Source: Niallia alba (lineage in GTDB: Bacteria > Bacillota > Bacilli > Bacillales > Cytobacillaceae). Taken from it: DNA of 64,000 nucleotides. The stretch spans positions 2,272,001 through 2,336,000 of the forward strand of contig NZ_JABBPK010000001.1 in NCBI RefSeq assembly GCF_012933555.1, given 5' to 3'. A program made the position numbers and the translations under genes. Under the pieces are notes generated by a model that was given only the letters and a program-made list of their open reading frames with translations, searched no databases and had not been told where the DNA came from. Shown in pieces: positions 36,048-45,176 of the stretch; position 1 is the stretch's first letter, and every line of letters starts with the position of its first letter.

Positions 36048-37727
36048 GAAAAAACAAAGTTCTATCTTTAAGAAAAATTTACAAGGATATTTACTCCCGC
36101 TAATTATTAGTAGTTTAATCTTTACTGCTGTTACGATAGTATTTACGCGAGGAATCGTTGAAAATCAAGTATTAAAAGGGTTTGAACAAACAATAGAAGC
36201 CAATCTTCAAGTAGCTGCTAATGAAATTGAACGAGAATATATAGAAGAAGCAGAAAAAGGAAATCAAGAAGCATATCAAAAGCTGCTTAGTCCATTAAAT
36301 GACTTAAAAGCACAAACAAACGTAGAAAATGTCTACGTCTTAGGGAAAGCTGGGGATGATGGACATATCATTGCCTTAAGTGAGACAGATGAGAACGGAA
36401 GCGAATATCGATTTACGGATGAGATGAATCGTGCATTAGCAGGAGAAAAATTATTCAGTGAAATTTATGAAGATGAATTTGGTACCCACAAATCTATATT
36501 TGTACATGTGGATGGGACACAAGCAATACTTGGGATAGATATGGATGCTTCTTTTATAAAAGAATTATACGCACAAATTATCTATGTATTGGTAGGCCTT
36601 ATTTTAATCGTATTACTACTTGGTAGTCTTATTGCATACTGGATGAGCAAACGTATTTCTAAACCAATTGTAGCATTAGCAAAATATGTAGAACCTCTGG
36701 CAGAAGGAGATTTCACTAGTGAGACATTAAAGGTGACATCTAATGATGAAATAGGCGCTTTAACAGCTAATGTTAACAAAATGGTAACACAACTAAAAGA
36801 TTTAATTGGTGAGGTATCCATCAACTCGGAGCAAGTAGCAGCAACTTCTCAGCAACTATATTCTAGCACCGAGCAAACAAGCTCTTCTATTAGATGATTA
36901 ATGACTCGATACAAGAAGTAGCATCTGGAACAAATGAACAAACAAATGCAATTGAAGAAATTAGTGGGGCAGTAGAAAAAATTGCGCATCATTTAGAAGA
37001 TATGACTGGGAAAATTAAAGAGGTTACGAATGCTGCAACAGGAACAGCCGAAATTTCAGAAGAGGGCTCGAATGTTGTAGGCAAAGCGATTAAGCAAATG
37101 CAAATTATTAATACGAATGTTAGCGAATCGGCTGATGTCATTAAGTATTTACATGAAAGTTCTAATCAAATTAATGAGATAGTTACTTTGATTACAAATA
37201 TTGCTGGGCAAACAAATTTACTAGCGCTAAATGCATCGATCGAAGCAGCACGTGCTGGAGAGCATGGAAAAGGATTTTCGGTAGTAGCAGAAGAAGTTCG
37301 AAAGCTTGCAGAAGAATCAGCTAGCGCGGCAAATCAAATTAGTGAAAAAATCGTCTTCATCCAAGATCAGCCGATTAAAACTGTTGAGACGATGTCAAAA
37401 GGATATGAAGCCGTTCGAACAGGCATTATGACTGTGGACGAAGCAGGCTCTTCATTTGAAAATATTCGCAAGTCTGTTCATATTGTCGCAAATCAAATTT
37501 CAGCTATGGAAGAAAAAGTGGTTGAAATGAACGAAAGTGGCAGCAAAATCGCCACATCACTGGATAACCTATCTGAGAGCTCTAGCGAATTTTCAGGACA
37601 TGCCCAAAATGTGTCCGCCGCATCGGAAGAGCAAACAGCTGTGATGGAAGAAATGGTGTCAGCAACAAACACTTTATCTCAAATGGCAGAATCACTACAA
37701 ACAATCGTAAATAAATTTAAACTTTAA
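36031..37727 (+). pseudogene. Methyl-accepting chemotaxis receptor, frameshifted
   Basis: The first part (36031-36897) starts with TTG after GGAGGAAAAAGAAC and overlaps the decarboxylase end by 17 bp. It encodes a helix at 19-40, an extracellular sensor, a second helix near 186-205, HAMP, and ends at [11 protein letters not shown]. The frame from 36894 continues [16 protein letters not shown] into the signalling hairpin ([27 protein letters not shown]). One lost base at about 36892 links them into a 565-residue receptor. Repair by a sequencing correction is possible. Confidence 0.8.
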
Positions 37728-37734
37728 TACTACT

Positions 37735-37806
37735 AAAAAGGGGGAGCTTCCTAAATTATTGATTGTATCATTCAAGATGCTGTCTAATTTATGGGTCGCT
37801 CCTTTT
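37735..37806 (+). terminator. Possible terminator after the chemotaxis receptor
   Basis: AAAAAGGGGGAGC and GCTCCTTTTT can pair over a loop of about 50 bases. The long loop lowers confidence. Confidence 0.4.
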
Positions 37807-38009
37807 TATATGGTGAGATCTGTCAAAGATTCGCCATAAAGTTTTGAGCAAAAAGCTGAATAAAATCAACATTTCATGTATAATATTAGTGGCTTTAAGA
37901 AACGGCAGTTAGATAAATGCCGAAACATAACAAATAAAAGTTGAAGAAGTACCATGTTTTTATCTATAATAAATAAGTTGAATGTATAAGCAGAAAGAGA
38001 GTGTTCATA

Positions 38010-38729
38010 ATGGGTCGTAAATGGAACAATATTAAAGACAAAAAAGCTTCAAAAGACGCAAATACTAGTCGTGTTTATGCAAAATTCGGACGTGAAATCT
38101 TTGTAGCGGCTAAACAAGGGGAACCAGATCCAGAATCTAACCAAGCGCTAAAAGTTGTGCTAGAGCGCGCAAAAACATATAGTGTACCAAAACATATTAT
38201 TGACCGTGCAATTGAAAAAGCAAAAGGCGGTTCAGAAGAAACATATGACGAGCTTCGCTATGAAGGCTTTGGTCCTAACGGTTCGATGGTAATCGTCGAT
38301 GCTTTAACAAATAACGTAAATAGAACAGCTTCAGATGTTCGTGCCGCATTTGGTAAAAATGGCGGAAACATGGGAGTAAGTGGTTCCGTTTCTTATATGT
38401 TTGATGCAACAGCAGTTATCGGCGTAGAAGGAAAAACAGAAGAAGAAGCATTAGAGCTTCTAATGGAAGCAGATGTAGATGTACGCGATATCATGGAAGA
38501 AGAAGATTCTGTTATTGTATATGCAGAACCAGATCAATTCCATGCCGTACAAGAAGCATTCAAACAAGCAGGCGTAACAGAATTCACTGTAGCTGAACTA
38601 ACAATGCTTGCACAAAACGACGTAACATTAGATCCAGAAGCACAAGCACAATTCGAGAAAATGATCGATGCAATCGAAGATCTAGACGATGTGCAGCAAG
38701 TGTATCATAATGTGGATTTAGGCGAGTAA
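38010..38729 (+). CDS. yeeI: YebC/PmpR-family protein, YeeI type (YebC2)
   Basis: A 239-residue protein matching B. subtilis YeeI throughout: [20 protein letters not shown], then [19 protein letters not shown], and the [20 protein letters not shown] block of the YebC fold. YebC proteins were named transcription regulators; more recent work links them to translation of proline-rich sequences. The start is ATG 38010; an in-frame GTG three codons upstream lies too near the AGAGAG site. It stands alone with its own terminator. Confidence 0.93.
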   Translation: MGRKWNNIKDKKASKDANTSRVYAKFGREIFVAAKQGEPDPESNQALKVVLERAKTYSVPKHIIDRAIEKAKGGSEETYDELRYEGFGPNGSMVIVDALTNNVNRTASDVRAAFGKNGGNMGVSGSVSYMFDATAVIGVEGKTEEEALELLMEADVDVRDIMEEEDSVIVYAEPDQFHAVQEAFKQAGVTEFTVAELTMLAQNDVTLDPEAQAQFEKMIDAIEDLDDVQQVYHNVDLGE

Positions 38730-38741
38730 TATAGAGAATTG

Positions 38742-38788
38742 AGCCCCACTCTTGTATGACAGAAATCATACAAGAGTGGGGCTTTTCT
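38742..38788 (+). terminator. Terminator of yeeI
   Basis: An 18-base perfect stem (AGCCCCACTCTTGTATGA and its inverse) with a 6-base loop is followed by TTTTCTTT. Confidence 0.9.
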
Positions 38789-39031
38789 TTATTGGTAGCA
38801 GATGGTGATTAAGAGTTTTTATATGATTAGAAAATCAAAAATGTTTCGCCGAGCTCAGTTACAGCATTTGCTTTTCTAAACAACTTGACATTAACATGAC
38901 TCGTAACATTACCACTTCATAATTTATTTCCCCATTTTCATAAAAGCTCCCTGATTCTCTTGTTGTGTATTTCTAGGATGGATTTTCATAAATTAGGAAA
39001 TACTAGAAGAAAAAATTAAGGATGGGATCTT

Positions 39032-39322
39032 ATGAAGAAAAGATACTGGCTGCTTTTACTACTTTGCTTTGCCTTAATGATTTCTATTGTAACTAATCCT
39101 TCAGATAAAGATGAATATGCAGAATGGGTTGGGGATCAAATTAAACAAGAAGAGGGACCATTACTAGGATTACTTGGTGGATCTTTGATTAAAATGGGTA
39201 CAACGAAAAAAGATTTTGTCTTGTTTACGCTCTATGAAACAAAATATAGTAATAATACTGATAAAGCTTTGTTAGCAATAGGGATATTCAATAACTTTAT
39301 ATGGTTAAAGGAAGGAGAGTAG
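39032..39322 (+). CDS. DUF4359 domain protein, secreted or membrane-anchored
   Basis: A 96-residue protein with an N-terminal hydrophobic helix (WLLLLLCFALMISIV) and the block NPSDKDEYAEWVGDQIK, typical of DUF4359. A glycine-rich stretch (GLLGGSLIKMGTTKKDF) and a final beta-rich part follow. No function is known for the family. Its stop overlaps the terminator stem. It is preceded by about 240 bp without a gene. Confidence 0.75.
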   Translation: MKKRYWLLLLLCFALMISIVTNPSDKDEYAEWVGDQIKQEEGPLLGLLGGSLIKMGTTKKDFVLFTLYETKYSNNTDKALLAIGIFNNFIWLKEGE

Positions 39323-39344
39323 CATTTTAAGCTACTCTTTTTTG
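39316..39344 (+). terminator. Terminator of the DUF4359 gene
   Basis: AGAGTAGC and GCTACTCT enclose a 7-base loop, followed by TTTTTTG. Confidence 0.85.
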
Positions 39345-39381
39345 CTGGGATAAGAGCTTCGATTAACCAAACTCTGTTTTT

Positions 39382-39484
39382 TACAAAAGAAAGAGAAAGG
39401 ATATCTTTTCCTTTTGTCGAATGAAGTTAGTATTCTTACTTTATCAAAAAAGGGCTAATCAAGATGAATACAATAATCCACAGA
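39382..39484 (+). repeat. Diverged duplicate of the VOC gene leader (first copy)
   Basis: AAAGGATATCTTTTCCTTTTG and ATGAATACAATAATCCACAG resemble AAAGGATATATTTTCCTTAT and ATGAATACACTAATCCACAG at 39936-40033, which is the leader and start of the VOC gene. The copy now leads into a different, decayed reading frame. Confidence 0.6.
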
Positions 39485-39742
39485 CTATCAAAAAATATAT
39501 GCACTTTAATAGCTGCATTTGGGGGTCTAATTGGTAGTAGCATAACCTGAACTATAATTGATAAGGTATCAGGAAAAAACATTTTAATAATTTCTGATAT
39601 TATATGTTCTATAACAGTGTTTTTTTGTTATGGTCTAATTTGCTTGAAAGCTCCCCATTAATTGCATTAATAATCATTGGTTTGGAGGCAGTTGCATCGG
39701 GATTTACGAATTTTACATCGATTCCTGAATCTCTTTTGTGAA
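39464..39742 (+). pseudogene. Relic resembling an MFS transporter segment
   Basis: From ATG 39464 the frame reads SKNICTLIAAFGGLIGSSIT, stop, then IIDKVSGKNILIISDIICS and a membrane-like stretch, stop, with a further piece LIALIIIGLEAVASGF in a shifted frame. The pattern GGxIxxxIIDKxSxKxILIISD is like the loop 2-3 region of MFS transporters. It has at least two stops and is not functional. Its first codons come from the duplicated VOC start. Confidence 0.5.
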
Positions 39743-39763
39743 ATTATGAAACTTAGTAAGGAA

Positions 39764-39917
39764 ATCAGCCGAAATAAGAATATATCAGCCAAAGTAACAA
39801 GGAAATCAGCCAAAAAAAGAATATATCAGCCAAAGTAACAAGGAAATCAGCCAAAAAATAAATATATCAGCCAAAGTAGCGAGGAAATCAGCCAAAAAAT
39901 AAATATATCAGCCAAAC
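39764..39917. repeat. Array B: eight ATCAGCC cores at alternating 20/21-bp spacing
   Basis: Cores start at 39764, 39784, 39805, 39825, 39846, 39866, 39887 and 39907: four 41-bp units. The core and alternating geometry equal those of array A at 27835, but the spacers differ (AATAAGAATAT-like and GTAACAAGGAA-like). Shared flanks are GGAA/GAA before one core and ATAT before the other. It lies about 95 bp upstream of the VOC gene. Confidence 0.9.
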
Positions 39918-40012
39918 CACGCTATATATAAACAAAATACAAAGAAAAGGATATATTTTCCTTATCGCTGAATATAAGAAGAAATTGTACCCTATTCAAA
40001 AGGAGAATAATA

Positions 40013-40438
40013 ATGAATACACTAATCCACAGAGTGGGAACGATTTATCTCCCTGTTGTAAATCCAGAGGTAGCTTCAAACTGGTATCAAGAAAAATTAG
40101 GAGCAATAGAAAATTTCAGAAATGAAGATAAAGCCATTCTGGACTTTGCAAATCAAAGCTTCTTTCTTGTTAAAGCAAAAGAAGGAGTAAAGGCTATTTT
40201 TCAAGATCATAGAGGCAATGAGCATTTTTTCATGACATTTGAAGTAGACGGAATTGACCAATTAAGGAAACTTCATTCCTTGCTAAAGGAAAAAGGAGTT
40301 ACGGTTGGTAATATCGAGGATAGAGGGCATCCAGGTAATAATTTTGTCTTTTACGATTTGGATGGAAATAAATTTGATGTATGGAGTGAGTTAAGTCCAA
40401 GCTTTAAAGAGAAATATCTAATTAATCAACAAAAATAA
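40013..40438 (+). CDS. VOC (glyoxalase/bleomycin resistance) superfamily protein
   Basis: A 141-residue two-beta-alpha-beta-beta-beta-unit metal-binding fold: IYLPVVNPEVASNWYQEKLGA and NFVFYDLDGNKFDVW are typical of VOC proteins, the latter often providing the metal-binding Glu/His position (here Asp). It may be a dioxygenase, a lyase or a resistance protein; the substrate is unknown. The SD is AAAGGAG. Confidence 0.85.
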   Translation: MNTLIHRVGTIYLPVVNPEVASNWYQEKLGAIENFRNEDKAILDFANQSFFLVKAKEGVKAIFQDHRGNEHFFMTFEVDGIDQLRKLHSLLKEKGVTVGNIEDRGHPGNNFVFYDLDGNKFDVWSELSPSFKEKYLINQQK

Positions 40439-40492
40439 ATAATACATAACTCTATCATCCCCAGAGCACACTATGTTTTTGGAGGTGGCATT

Positions 40493-40807
40493 ATGGATGA
40501 AAAAGACTATCAAAAAATATATGACGAATACTTACAACAAGCAAAAGGCCAAGCGCAAATGGAAGCCGCTGAGGAAATTGATTCAGGTGTAGAGCAAATT
40601 GTTGCAGTTCGTAAAAATGATGATGATGATATTATTGCTTTTAAAACAAGTAGTGGAAGAGAATTAGATTATATTACCGCCCTTGAAGAAGCAAAAGCAG
40701 GGAAGCTTGCGCATGTTGATGTTTTTCATAAGTATGGCAGAGATATTATACGTAGTGAACCAGATGGGATTAAAGAAAATAACTTAGATAATTTGCCTTC
40801 TTTTTAA
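40493..40807 (+). CDS. DUF3892 domain protein
   Basis: A 104-residue protein with VEQIVAVRKNDDDDIIAFKTSSGRELDY and EAKAGKLAHVDVFHKYG, which match the small DUF3892 domain (about 80 residues) frequent in Bacillaceae. Its function is unknown. A good GGAGGTGG site precedes the ATG. A short acidic N-terminal helix is added to the domain. Confidence 0.8.
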   Translation: MDEKDYQKIYDEYLQQAKGQAQMEAAEEIDSGVEQIVAVRKNDDDDIIAFKTSSGRELDYITALEEAKAGKLAHVDVFHKYGRDIIRSEPDGIKENNLDNLPSF

Positions 40808-40896
40808 AAGGAAAAAGGAAGAAGAGAATGTTCATTTGGATATTCTCTTCTATGCGATCCACTTATATTTGCTGTAAGGTCCATTGGGGTGAGAGA

Positions 40897-41388
40897 GTGA
40901 TAAGTATAAACACATATATATTTGATTTGAAAAGAGATAAAGTCAATATTACAGATGAGAAAGCAATAAGCATATCAAGTGATTACCAAATGCGAAACAA
41001 CAGTTTGCTAGAGGGGTTCATACATATAACATATTATGATCAAAGCGTTATTTCAGAGGAACATTGCGATGATGTTGAATTAATGTGGATTGGGTTTCTT
41101 CGAATGACTCTACAATACTTGGAAAATGGATATGGAGAAACAAGTTATTTCATTCACAATCAAATCTGGAAAATGGAAAGGATTCATACAAGGAAAGAAA
41201 AGCAGGTGTTATTCCGTATTATAAATAATAAAATGGAAAAATTCCTTTTTGACGAACGGATATTTATGAAAGAATTAATAAAAAGCGCTGAAGAATTTAC
41301 AAGCTTTGTAAGTATGCTAGCACATCCAAACAGCATAACTGTATTAGCCCCATTATTAAAAAAAATGATCAATATTTCTATTGACTAA
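40897..41388 (+). CDS. Hypothetical protein
   Basis: About 163 residues from the GTG at 40897 (VISINTYIF) after GGGGTGA; a longer frame from 40828 has no ribosome site. It is mixed alpha/beta, with no signal peptide or membrane segment and no motif I recognise. It contains ELMWIGFLRMTLQYLENGYG and a final helical part with MLAHPNSITVLAPLL. It follows DUF3892 by about 90 bp and may be co-transcribed. Confidence 0.5.
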   Translation: MISINTYIFDLKRDKVNITDEKAISISSDYQMRNNSLLEGFIHITYYDQSVISEEHCDDVELMWIGFLRMTLQYLENGYGETSYFIHNQIWKMERIHTRKEKQVLFRIINNKMEKFLFDERIFMKELIKSAEEFTSFVSMLAHPNSITVLAPLLKKMINISID

Positions 41389-41469
41389 AATTTTTATATA
41401 AGTTAATATTTCTAAAATAAATACGGAATATTCGGCTAAGAAGAGAAGAGTAATTTTGATTCATTATTT

Positions 41470-41740
41470 AAAGAGAGCTCCGGTTGGTGAAAAGGAGTAA
41501 TAAGGATCTTAATGAAAAAAGGCTTGGAGCTTTCGCACGGATCAAAGATGATGGTTCATTTTTTTGTGATACTGCGACGGGATCTCCCGTTATAGAGATA
41601 GGGTATAATCAACTATTTAGCGTTGCCGTACCCGAAGAGGTTGATGTGGCAACATATCAATAAACTGGGGTGGTACCACGAAGTTGTTAATAATAACTCT
41701 CGTCCTCAAGATGAATAATCTTGGGGGTGGGAGTTTTTTT
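41470..41740 (+). promoter_or_regulatory. T-box leader of lysS
   Basis: Stem I landmarks AGAGAGCTCCGGTTGGTGAAA and the GGAGCTTTC side are followed by a stem with GTTGCC/GGCAAC, the T-box GGGGTGGTACCACG (41667-41680) and a terminator (CGTCCTCAAGAT with ATCTTGGGGGTGGGAG and TTTTTTT). The specifier loop contains A-rich codons (AATGAAAAAAGG), compatible with lysine, but the exact specifier was not fixed. Uncharged tRNA-Lys should promote read-through. Confidence 0.9.
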
Positions 41741-41805
41741 ATTTTAATAGATAAATTGGTATGTAAAGATTCGATAAACGAACAAAAAGACGGGAGTGCA
41801 ACAGA

Positions 41806-43266
41806 ATGAGTCAGGAACAAACAACTCGGAGAATAGAGAAATTAGAGACTTTAAGATCAGAAGGGGTTTTGATATATCCAGAAAGATTCCAGACAAACTA
41901 TGAACTTTATGAAGCGTCATTGCTTGAAGATGGTACATCAGGAGTTCAAGTAGCAGGAAGAATCATGGGGGTTCGTCGGTTTAGTAAATTTAGTTTTATC
42001 ACCATTTCAGACATACAAGGGAGTCTGCAACTACTTTTGAAAAAAGAGGAGGTTGGGGAGCAGTCTGCTATTGATTTCGGGAACTTTTTTGATGTAGGCG
42101 ATTTTATTGGCGTGGAAGGGAAGATGTATTCGACAAAAACAAAGGAAAAAACGCTTCGGATTGAAAAATATGTTTTACTTGGAAAAGGATTGCACCCATT
42201 GCCAGAAAAATGGCATGGATTAAGCAATATAGATACCCGTTATCGACAACGTTATTTAGATTTAATGATGACAAAAGAAACACAAGATCGGATGTTACTG
42301 CGAACAAAGTTAGTGCGTGCCGTTCGTAGATTTCTTGAAGAAAAAGATTTTTTAGAAGTGGAAACACCTGTATTACAGCATACTTCTTCTGGTGCGATAG
42401 CTCGTCCATTTAGAACCTATCATCATTCGTTAGATACAGAATTAAATTTACGAATTGCACCAGAGACTTACTTGAAAAGATTAATTGTAGGTGGTTTTAC
42501 AAAAGTATTTGAGTTTGCAAAATGCTTTAGAAATGAAGGGATCAGTCCTCAACATCTTCAAGAATTTACAATGGTGGAAGGCTATGCAGCTTATTGGAAT
42601 TATGAAGATACAATGGCTCTCATGCGTGAAATGATTTTATATGTTCTGAACCATGCTTTTGATACAACCGTTATTACTATTCAAGGAAAAACAATTGATT
42701 TTTCTTTAGAATGGAATGTTGTTTCATTTAGGGAGTTAATTCTAAAAGATACAGGCATTGATATCGATTTATTTCCCGATGTAAAAGACTTATATGAAGA
42801 AACAAAGCGGAGAAATATTTATTTAGAACAAGACAGTATCGAAACTTTAGGTAGGGGGAACTTTATCGATCTTCTATATAAAAAAATGTGTCGTCCACAA
42901 TTAATAGAACCAACCTTTTTAATCAACCACCCAATTGATTTATCACCATTAGCAAGAGCGAATAATGATAATCCAGCAATTACCGATCGTTTTCAATTAG
43001 TAGTTAATGGGGCGGAAATTATCAATGCATATTCAGAATTAGTAGATCCTATCGAACAAAGAAGAAGATTAGAGGCACAAGCAGTTTTGAAAAGTGGCGG
43101 TGATTTAGAAGCAATGGAAATGGATGAGGACTACTTATTGGCAATGGAATATGGAATGCCGCCAATTTCTGGTTGGGGATTCGGAATTGAACGTTTATTA
43201 ATGGTGTTAACAGATAGTGAGACGATTAAAGATTGTATATTGTTTCCATTAACGAAAAAAAATTGA
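41806..43266 (+). CDS. lysS: Lysyl-tRNA synthetase, class II
   Basis: A 486-residue aminoacyl-tRNA synthetase that charges tRNA-Lys. It has an N-terminal OB-fold anticodon-binding domain (about 50-140, GVQVAGRIMGVRRFSKFSF), motif 2 FRNEG, and motif 3 GWGFGIERLLM. The sequence is distinct from the usual housekeeping LysS in several places (for example MSQEQTTRRIEKLETLRSEG at the start), so it may be a second, T-box-controlled copy. No terminator follows; an IS3 element is inserted nearby. Confidence 0.92.
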   Translation: MSQEQTTRRIEKLETLRSEGVLIYPERFQTNYELYEASLLEDGTSGVQVAGRIMGVRRFSKFSFITISDIQGSLQLLLKKEEVGEQSAIDFGNFFDVGDFIGVEGKMYSTKTKEKTLRIEKYVLLGKGLHPLPEKWHGLSNIDTRYRQRYLDLMMTKETQDRMLLRTKLVRAVRRFLEEKDFLEVETPVLQHTSSGAIARPFRTYHHSLDTELNLRIAPETYLKRLIVGGFTKVFEFAKCFRNEGISPQHLQEFTMVEGYAAYWNYEDTMALMREMILYVLNHAFDTTVITIQGKTIDFSLEWNVVSFRELILKDTGIDIDLFPDVKDLYEETKRRNIYLEQDSIETLGRGNFIDLLYKKMCRPQLIEPTFLINHPIDLSPLARANNDNPAITDRFQLVVNGAEIINAYSELVDPIEQRRRLEAQAVLKSGGDLEAMEMDEDYLLAMEYGMPPISGWGFGIERLLMVLTDSETIKDCILFPLTKKN

Positions 43267-43299
43267 ATGAAACTTTCTAGTAATTTCACCTGTATTCCG

Positions 43300-43377
43300 T
43301 CTGCGGGTGACCACCACAAACCTTCTTTCTTAAAATGAATAAAACCCCGAACGATTATACGCACATGCTAAGTGATA
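43300..43377. repeat. Dispersed repeat copy and hairpin half, cut by the IS3 element
   Basis: CTGCGGGTGACCACC, AAACCTTCTTTCTTAAAATG and ACCCCGAACGATTATACG match the reference copy at 21785-21880. The hairpin's other half (GGGGTTATTTGGTTGAAAAT) is found after the element at 45052-45075. Confidence 0.75.
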
Positions 43378-43440
43378 TGCTCCCCTATAGGTAGACAGAT
43401 TAAAAAATAAAAATCTGGTTACTTGTAGGGGAGTATTTTT

Positions 43441-44118
43441 ATGCCTAGAAAATCTTATTCTGTAGAAGAGAAATATCAAATAGTGAAAGCTTTTGGGGAA
43501 GTAAATTCGTCACTCCGGGTTTCATCGATTTATAAGGTGCACTATTCTACCGTTTTGGAATGGAAATATAAATTTGATACATTCGGTTTAGAAGGACTAA
43601 AAGAGAGTTCTTCCTGGAAAAAGTATTCTAAAGAACTAAAATTATCCGCTATTCAAGATTATGCCTCTGGAAATTACTCGATTCGTGAAATTACGAGAAT
43701 GTATGAAATATCCGATCCATCTGTCCTTAGAGGGTGGATTAAGAAGTATAATAGTCATAGTGAAATAAAAGATACGTCACAAGGAAGGACGAGCTCTATG
43801 ACTAAGGGAAGAAAAACGACTTGGGAAGAACGAATACAAATTGTGCTAGATTGTTTAGGGAACAAAAAAGACTATCAAGAAGCAGCTAATACTCATCAGG
43901 TTTCTTATCAACAAATCTATCAATGGGTTAAGAAGTATGAAGATGGCGGAGTAGATGCATTGAAAGATAGGCGTGGTTCTACGAAAGAGGAATTAGAGCT
44001 AACTCCAGAGGAGAAAATGACTCTTCAAATGAAAAAGTTAGAAAGAGAAAATGAGCGATTACGTGCAGAAAACTTATTTTTAAAAAAGTTAGAGGAGATA
44101 GAAAGGAGGCAAAAATAA
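43441..44118 (+). CDS. IS3-family transposase OrfA (helix-turn-helix)
   Basis: A 225-residue DNA-binding protein with two to three helix-turn-helix repeats (SVEEKYQIVKAFGEVNSS, SIREITRMYEISDPSVLRGW, YQEAANTHQVSYQQIYQW) and a C-terminal leucine-zipper-like coil (KLERENERLRAENLFLKKLEE). It binds the element ends and fuses to OrfB by frameshifting. Confidence 0.9.
   Translation: MPRKSYSVEEKYQIVKAFGEVNSSLRVSSIYKVHYSTVLEWKYKFDTFGLEGLKESSSWKKYSKELKLSAIQDYASGNYSIREITRMYEISDPSVLRGWIKKYNSHSEIKDTSQGRTSSMTKGRKTTWEERIQIVLDCLGNKKDYQEAANTHQVSYQQIYQWVKKYEDGGVDALKDRRGSTKEELELTPEEKMTLQMKKLERENERLRAENLFLKKLEEIERRQK
44082..44088 (+). other. Programmed -1 frameshift heptamer A_AAA_AAG
   Basis: In the OrfA frame the codons TTA-AAA-AAG give the classic A AAA AAG slip sequence. 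After a -1 shift the frame is open through to the OrfB stop at 44999, with the link reading VRGDRKEAKISQIQSEDKY. This is the normal way IS3 elements make OrfAB. Confidence 0.85.
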
Positions 44119-44999
44119 GTCAAATCCAATCGGAGGATAAGTATATCGCTATTCAAGAGATCCATCAGGAAGAGAATATAAGCATTCGTTTACTGAGTGA
44201 AATAGCGGGAATTGCACGATCCGCCTATTATAAGTGGCTTCATCGCGTTCCTTCTTCTCAAGAGCTATTGAATGAGAAAATCATGAAAGAGATGAAAATT
44301 CTCCATGAAAAAGTGGAGGGCATCTTCGGTTATCGCCAAATGACTCTTCACATGAATAGACAGTTTAAAGAAAGATGGAATCATAAAAGAATTTATCGAC
44401 TAATGAAAGTGGTTGGCTTACGCTCGATTATTCGTATCAAGAAAAAACGTTATAAACGCTCCGTTCCCCAACAAGTGGCAGAGAATATCTTAAATCGGGA
44501 ATTTACTGCAACAAAACCAAATGAAAAGTGGGTGACGGATGTGACAGAATTTAAGTATGGTTCATCAAAGAAGGCATATTTAAGTGCCATTCGGGATCTA
44601 TATGATGGATCCATTGTTAGCTATGTTTTAGGACAATCGAATAATAATGAACTTGTATTCCAAACGCTTGATCAAGCAACCGTACTTTTATTGGAGGAAG
44701 AACATCCGATTATCCATAGTGATCGAGGGTATCAGTATACTTCAAAAGGTTTTAAGCTTAAAGTAGACGTAGCAGAGATAACACACAGTATGTCACGAGT
44801 TGGAAAGTGTATTGATAATGGTCCAATGGAGTCTTTTTGGGGGACACTGAAATGTGAAAAGTATTATTTACACAAATATAAGACCTTTGAAGAACTTTCT
44901 CTTGCGATAGATGACTATATCCAATTTTATAATAACAATAGATATCAAAAACGATTAAACGGCCTTAGCCCTATGGAATATAGAGTTAAAGCCGCTTAG
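44103..44999 (+). CDS. IS3-family transposase OrfB (DDE integrase core)
   Basis: The catalytic half, read as a -1 fusion to OrfA. An N-terminal HTH_21 region (SEIAGIARSAYYKWL) leads to the rve/DDE core with the three acidic positions in VTDVTEF, HSDRGYQYTS and NGPMESFWGTLKCE. An independent ATG at 44268 exists, but it would omit the N-terminal region. Length and motifs appear intact. Confidence 0.9.
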   Translation, partial: KEAKISQIQSEDKYIAIQEIHQEENISIRLLSEIAGIARSAYYKWLHRVPSSQELLNEKIMKEMKILHEKVEGIFGYRQMTLHMNRQFKERWNHKRIYRLMKVVGLRSIIRIKKKRYKRSVPQQVAENILNREFTATKPNEKWVTDVTEFKYGSSKKAYLSAIRDLYDGSIVSYVLGQSNNNELVFQTLDQATVLLLEEEHPIIHSDRGYQYTSKGFKLKVDVAEITHSMSRVGKCIDNGPMESFWGTLKCEKYYLHKYKTFEELSLAIDDYIQFYNNNRYQKRLNGLSPMEYRVKAA

Positions 45000-45176
45000 A
45001 TCTTTTTTATTATTTCCACTGTCTACTTGACAGGGGGCAGTTCAACTGTTTGGGGTTATTTGGTTGAAAATACTTATGTCCCCGCTTCCTAATTTCTATA
45101 AATCCAAAAGGAAAATGGCAATTCTGTAACCATAAAAAAGAATAAAACATCAGCCTAATTTCAGATTTATCTCCCG

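Larger units (their letters stand above)
43378..45039 (+). mobile_element. IS3-family insertion sequence (IS150 group), about 1.66 kb
   Basis: The left end TGCTCCCCTATAGGTAGACA and the complement of the right end TGCCCCCTGTCAAGTAGACA match in about 15 of 21 bases. Inside are orfA and orfB joined by a slippery heptamer. No target duplication is evident at the flanks, so the site may have rearranged. The element splits a repeat that ends in a terminator-like hairpin. Confidence 0.85.

Noticed and set aside
41689-41740. A separate ordinary terminator before lysS
   Set aside because: It is the regulated terminator of the T-box leader, directly after the GGTGGTACCACG box.
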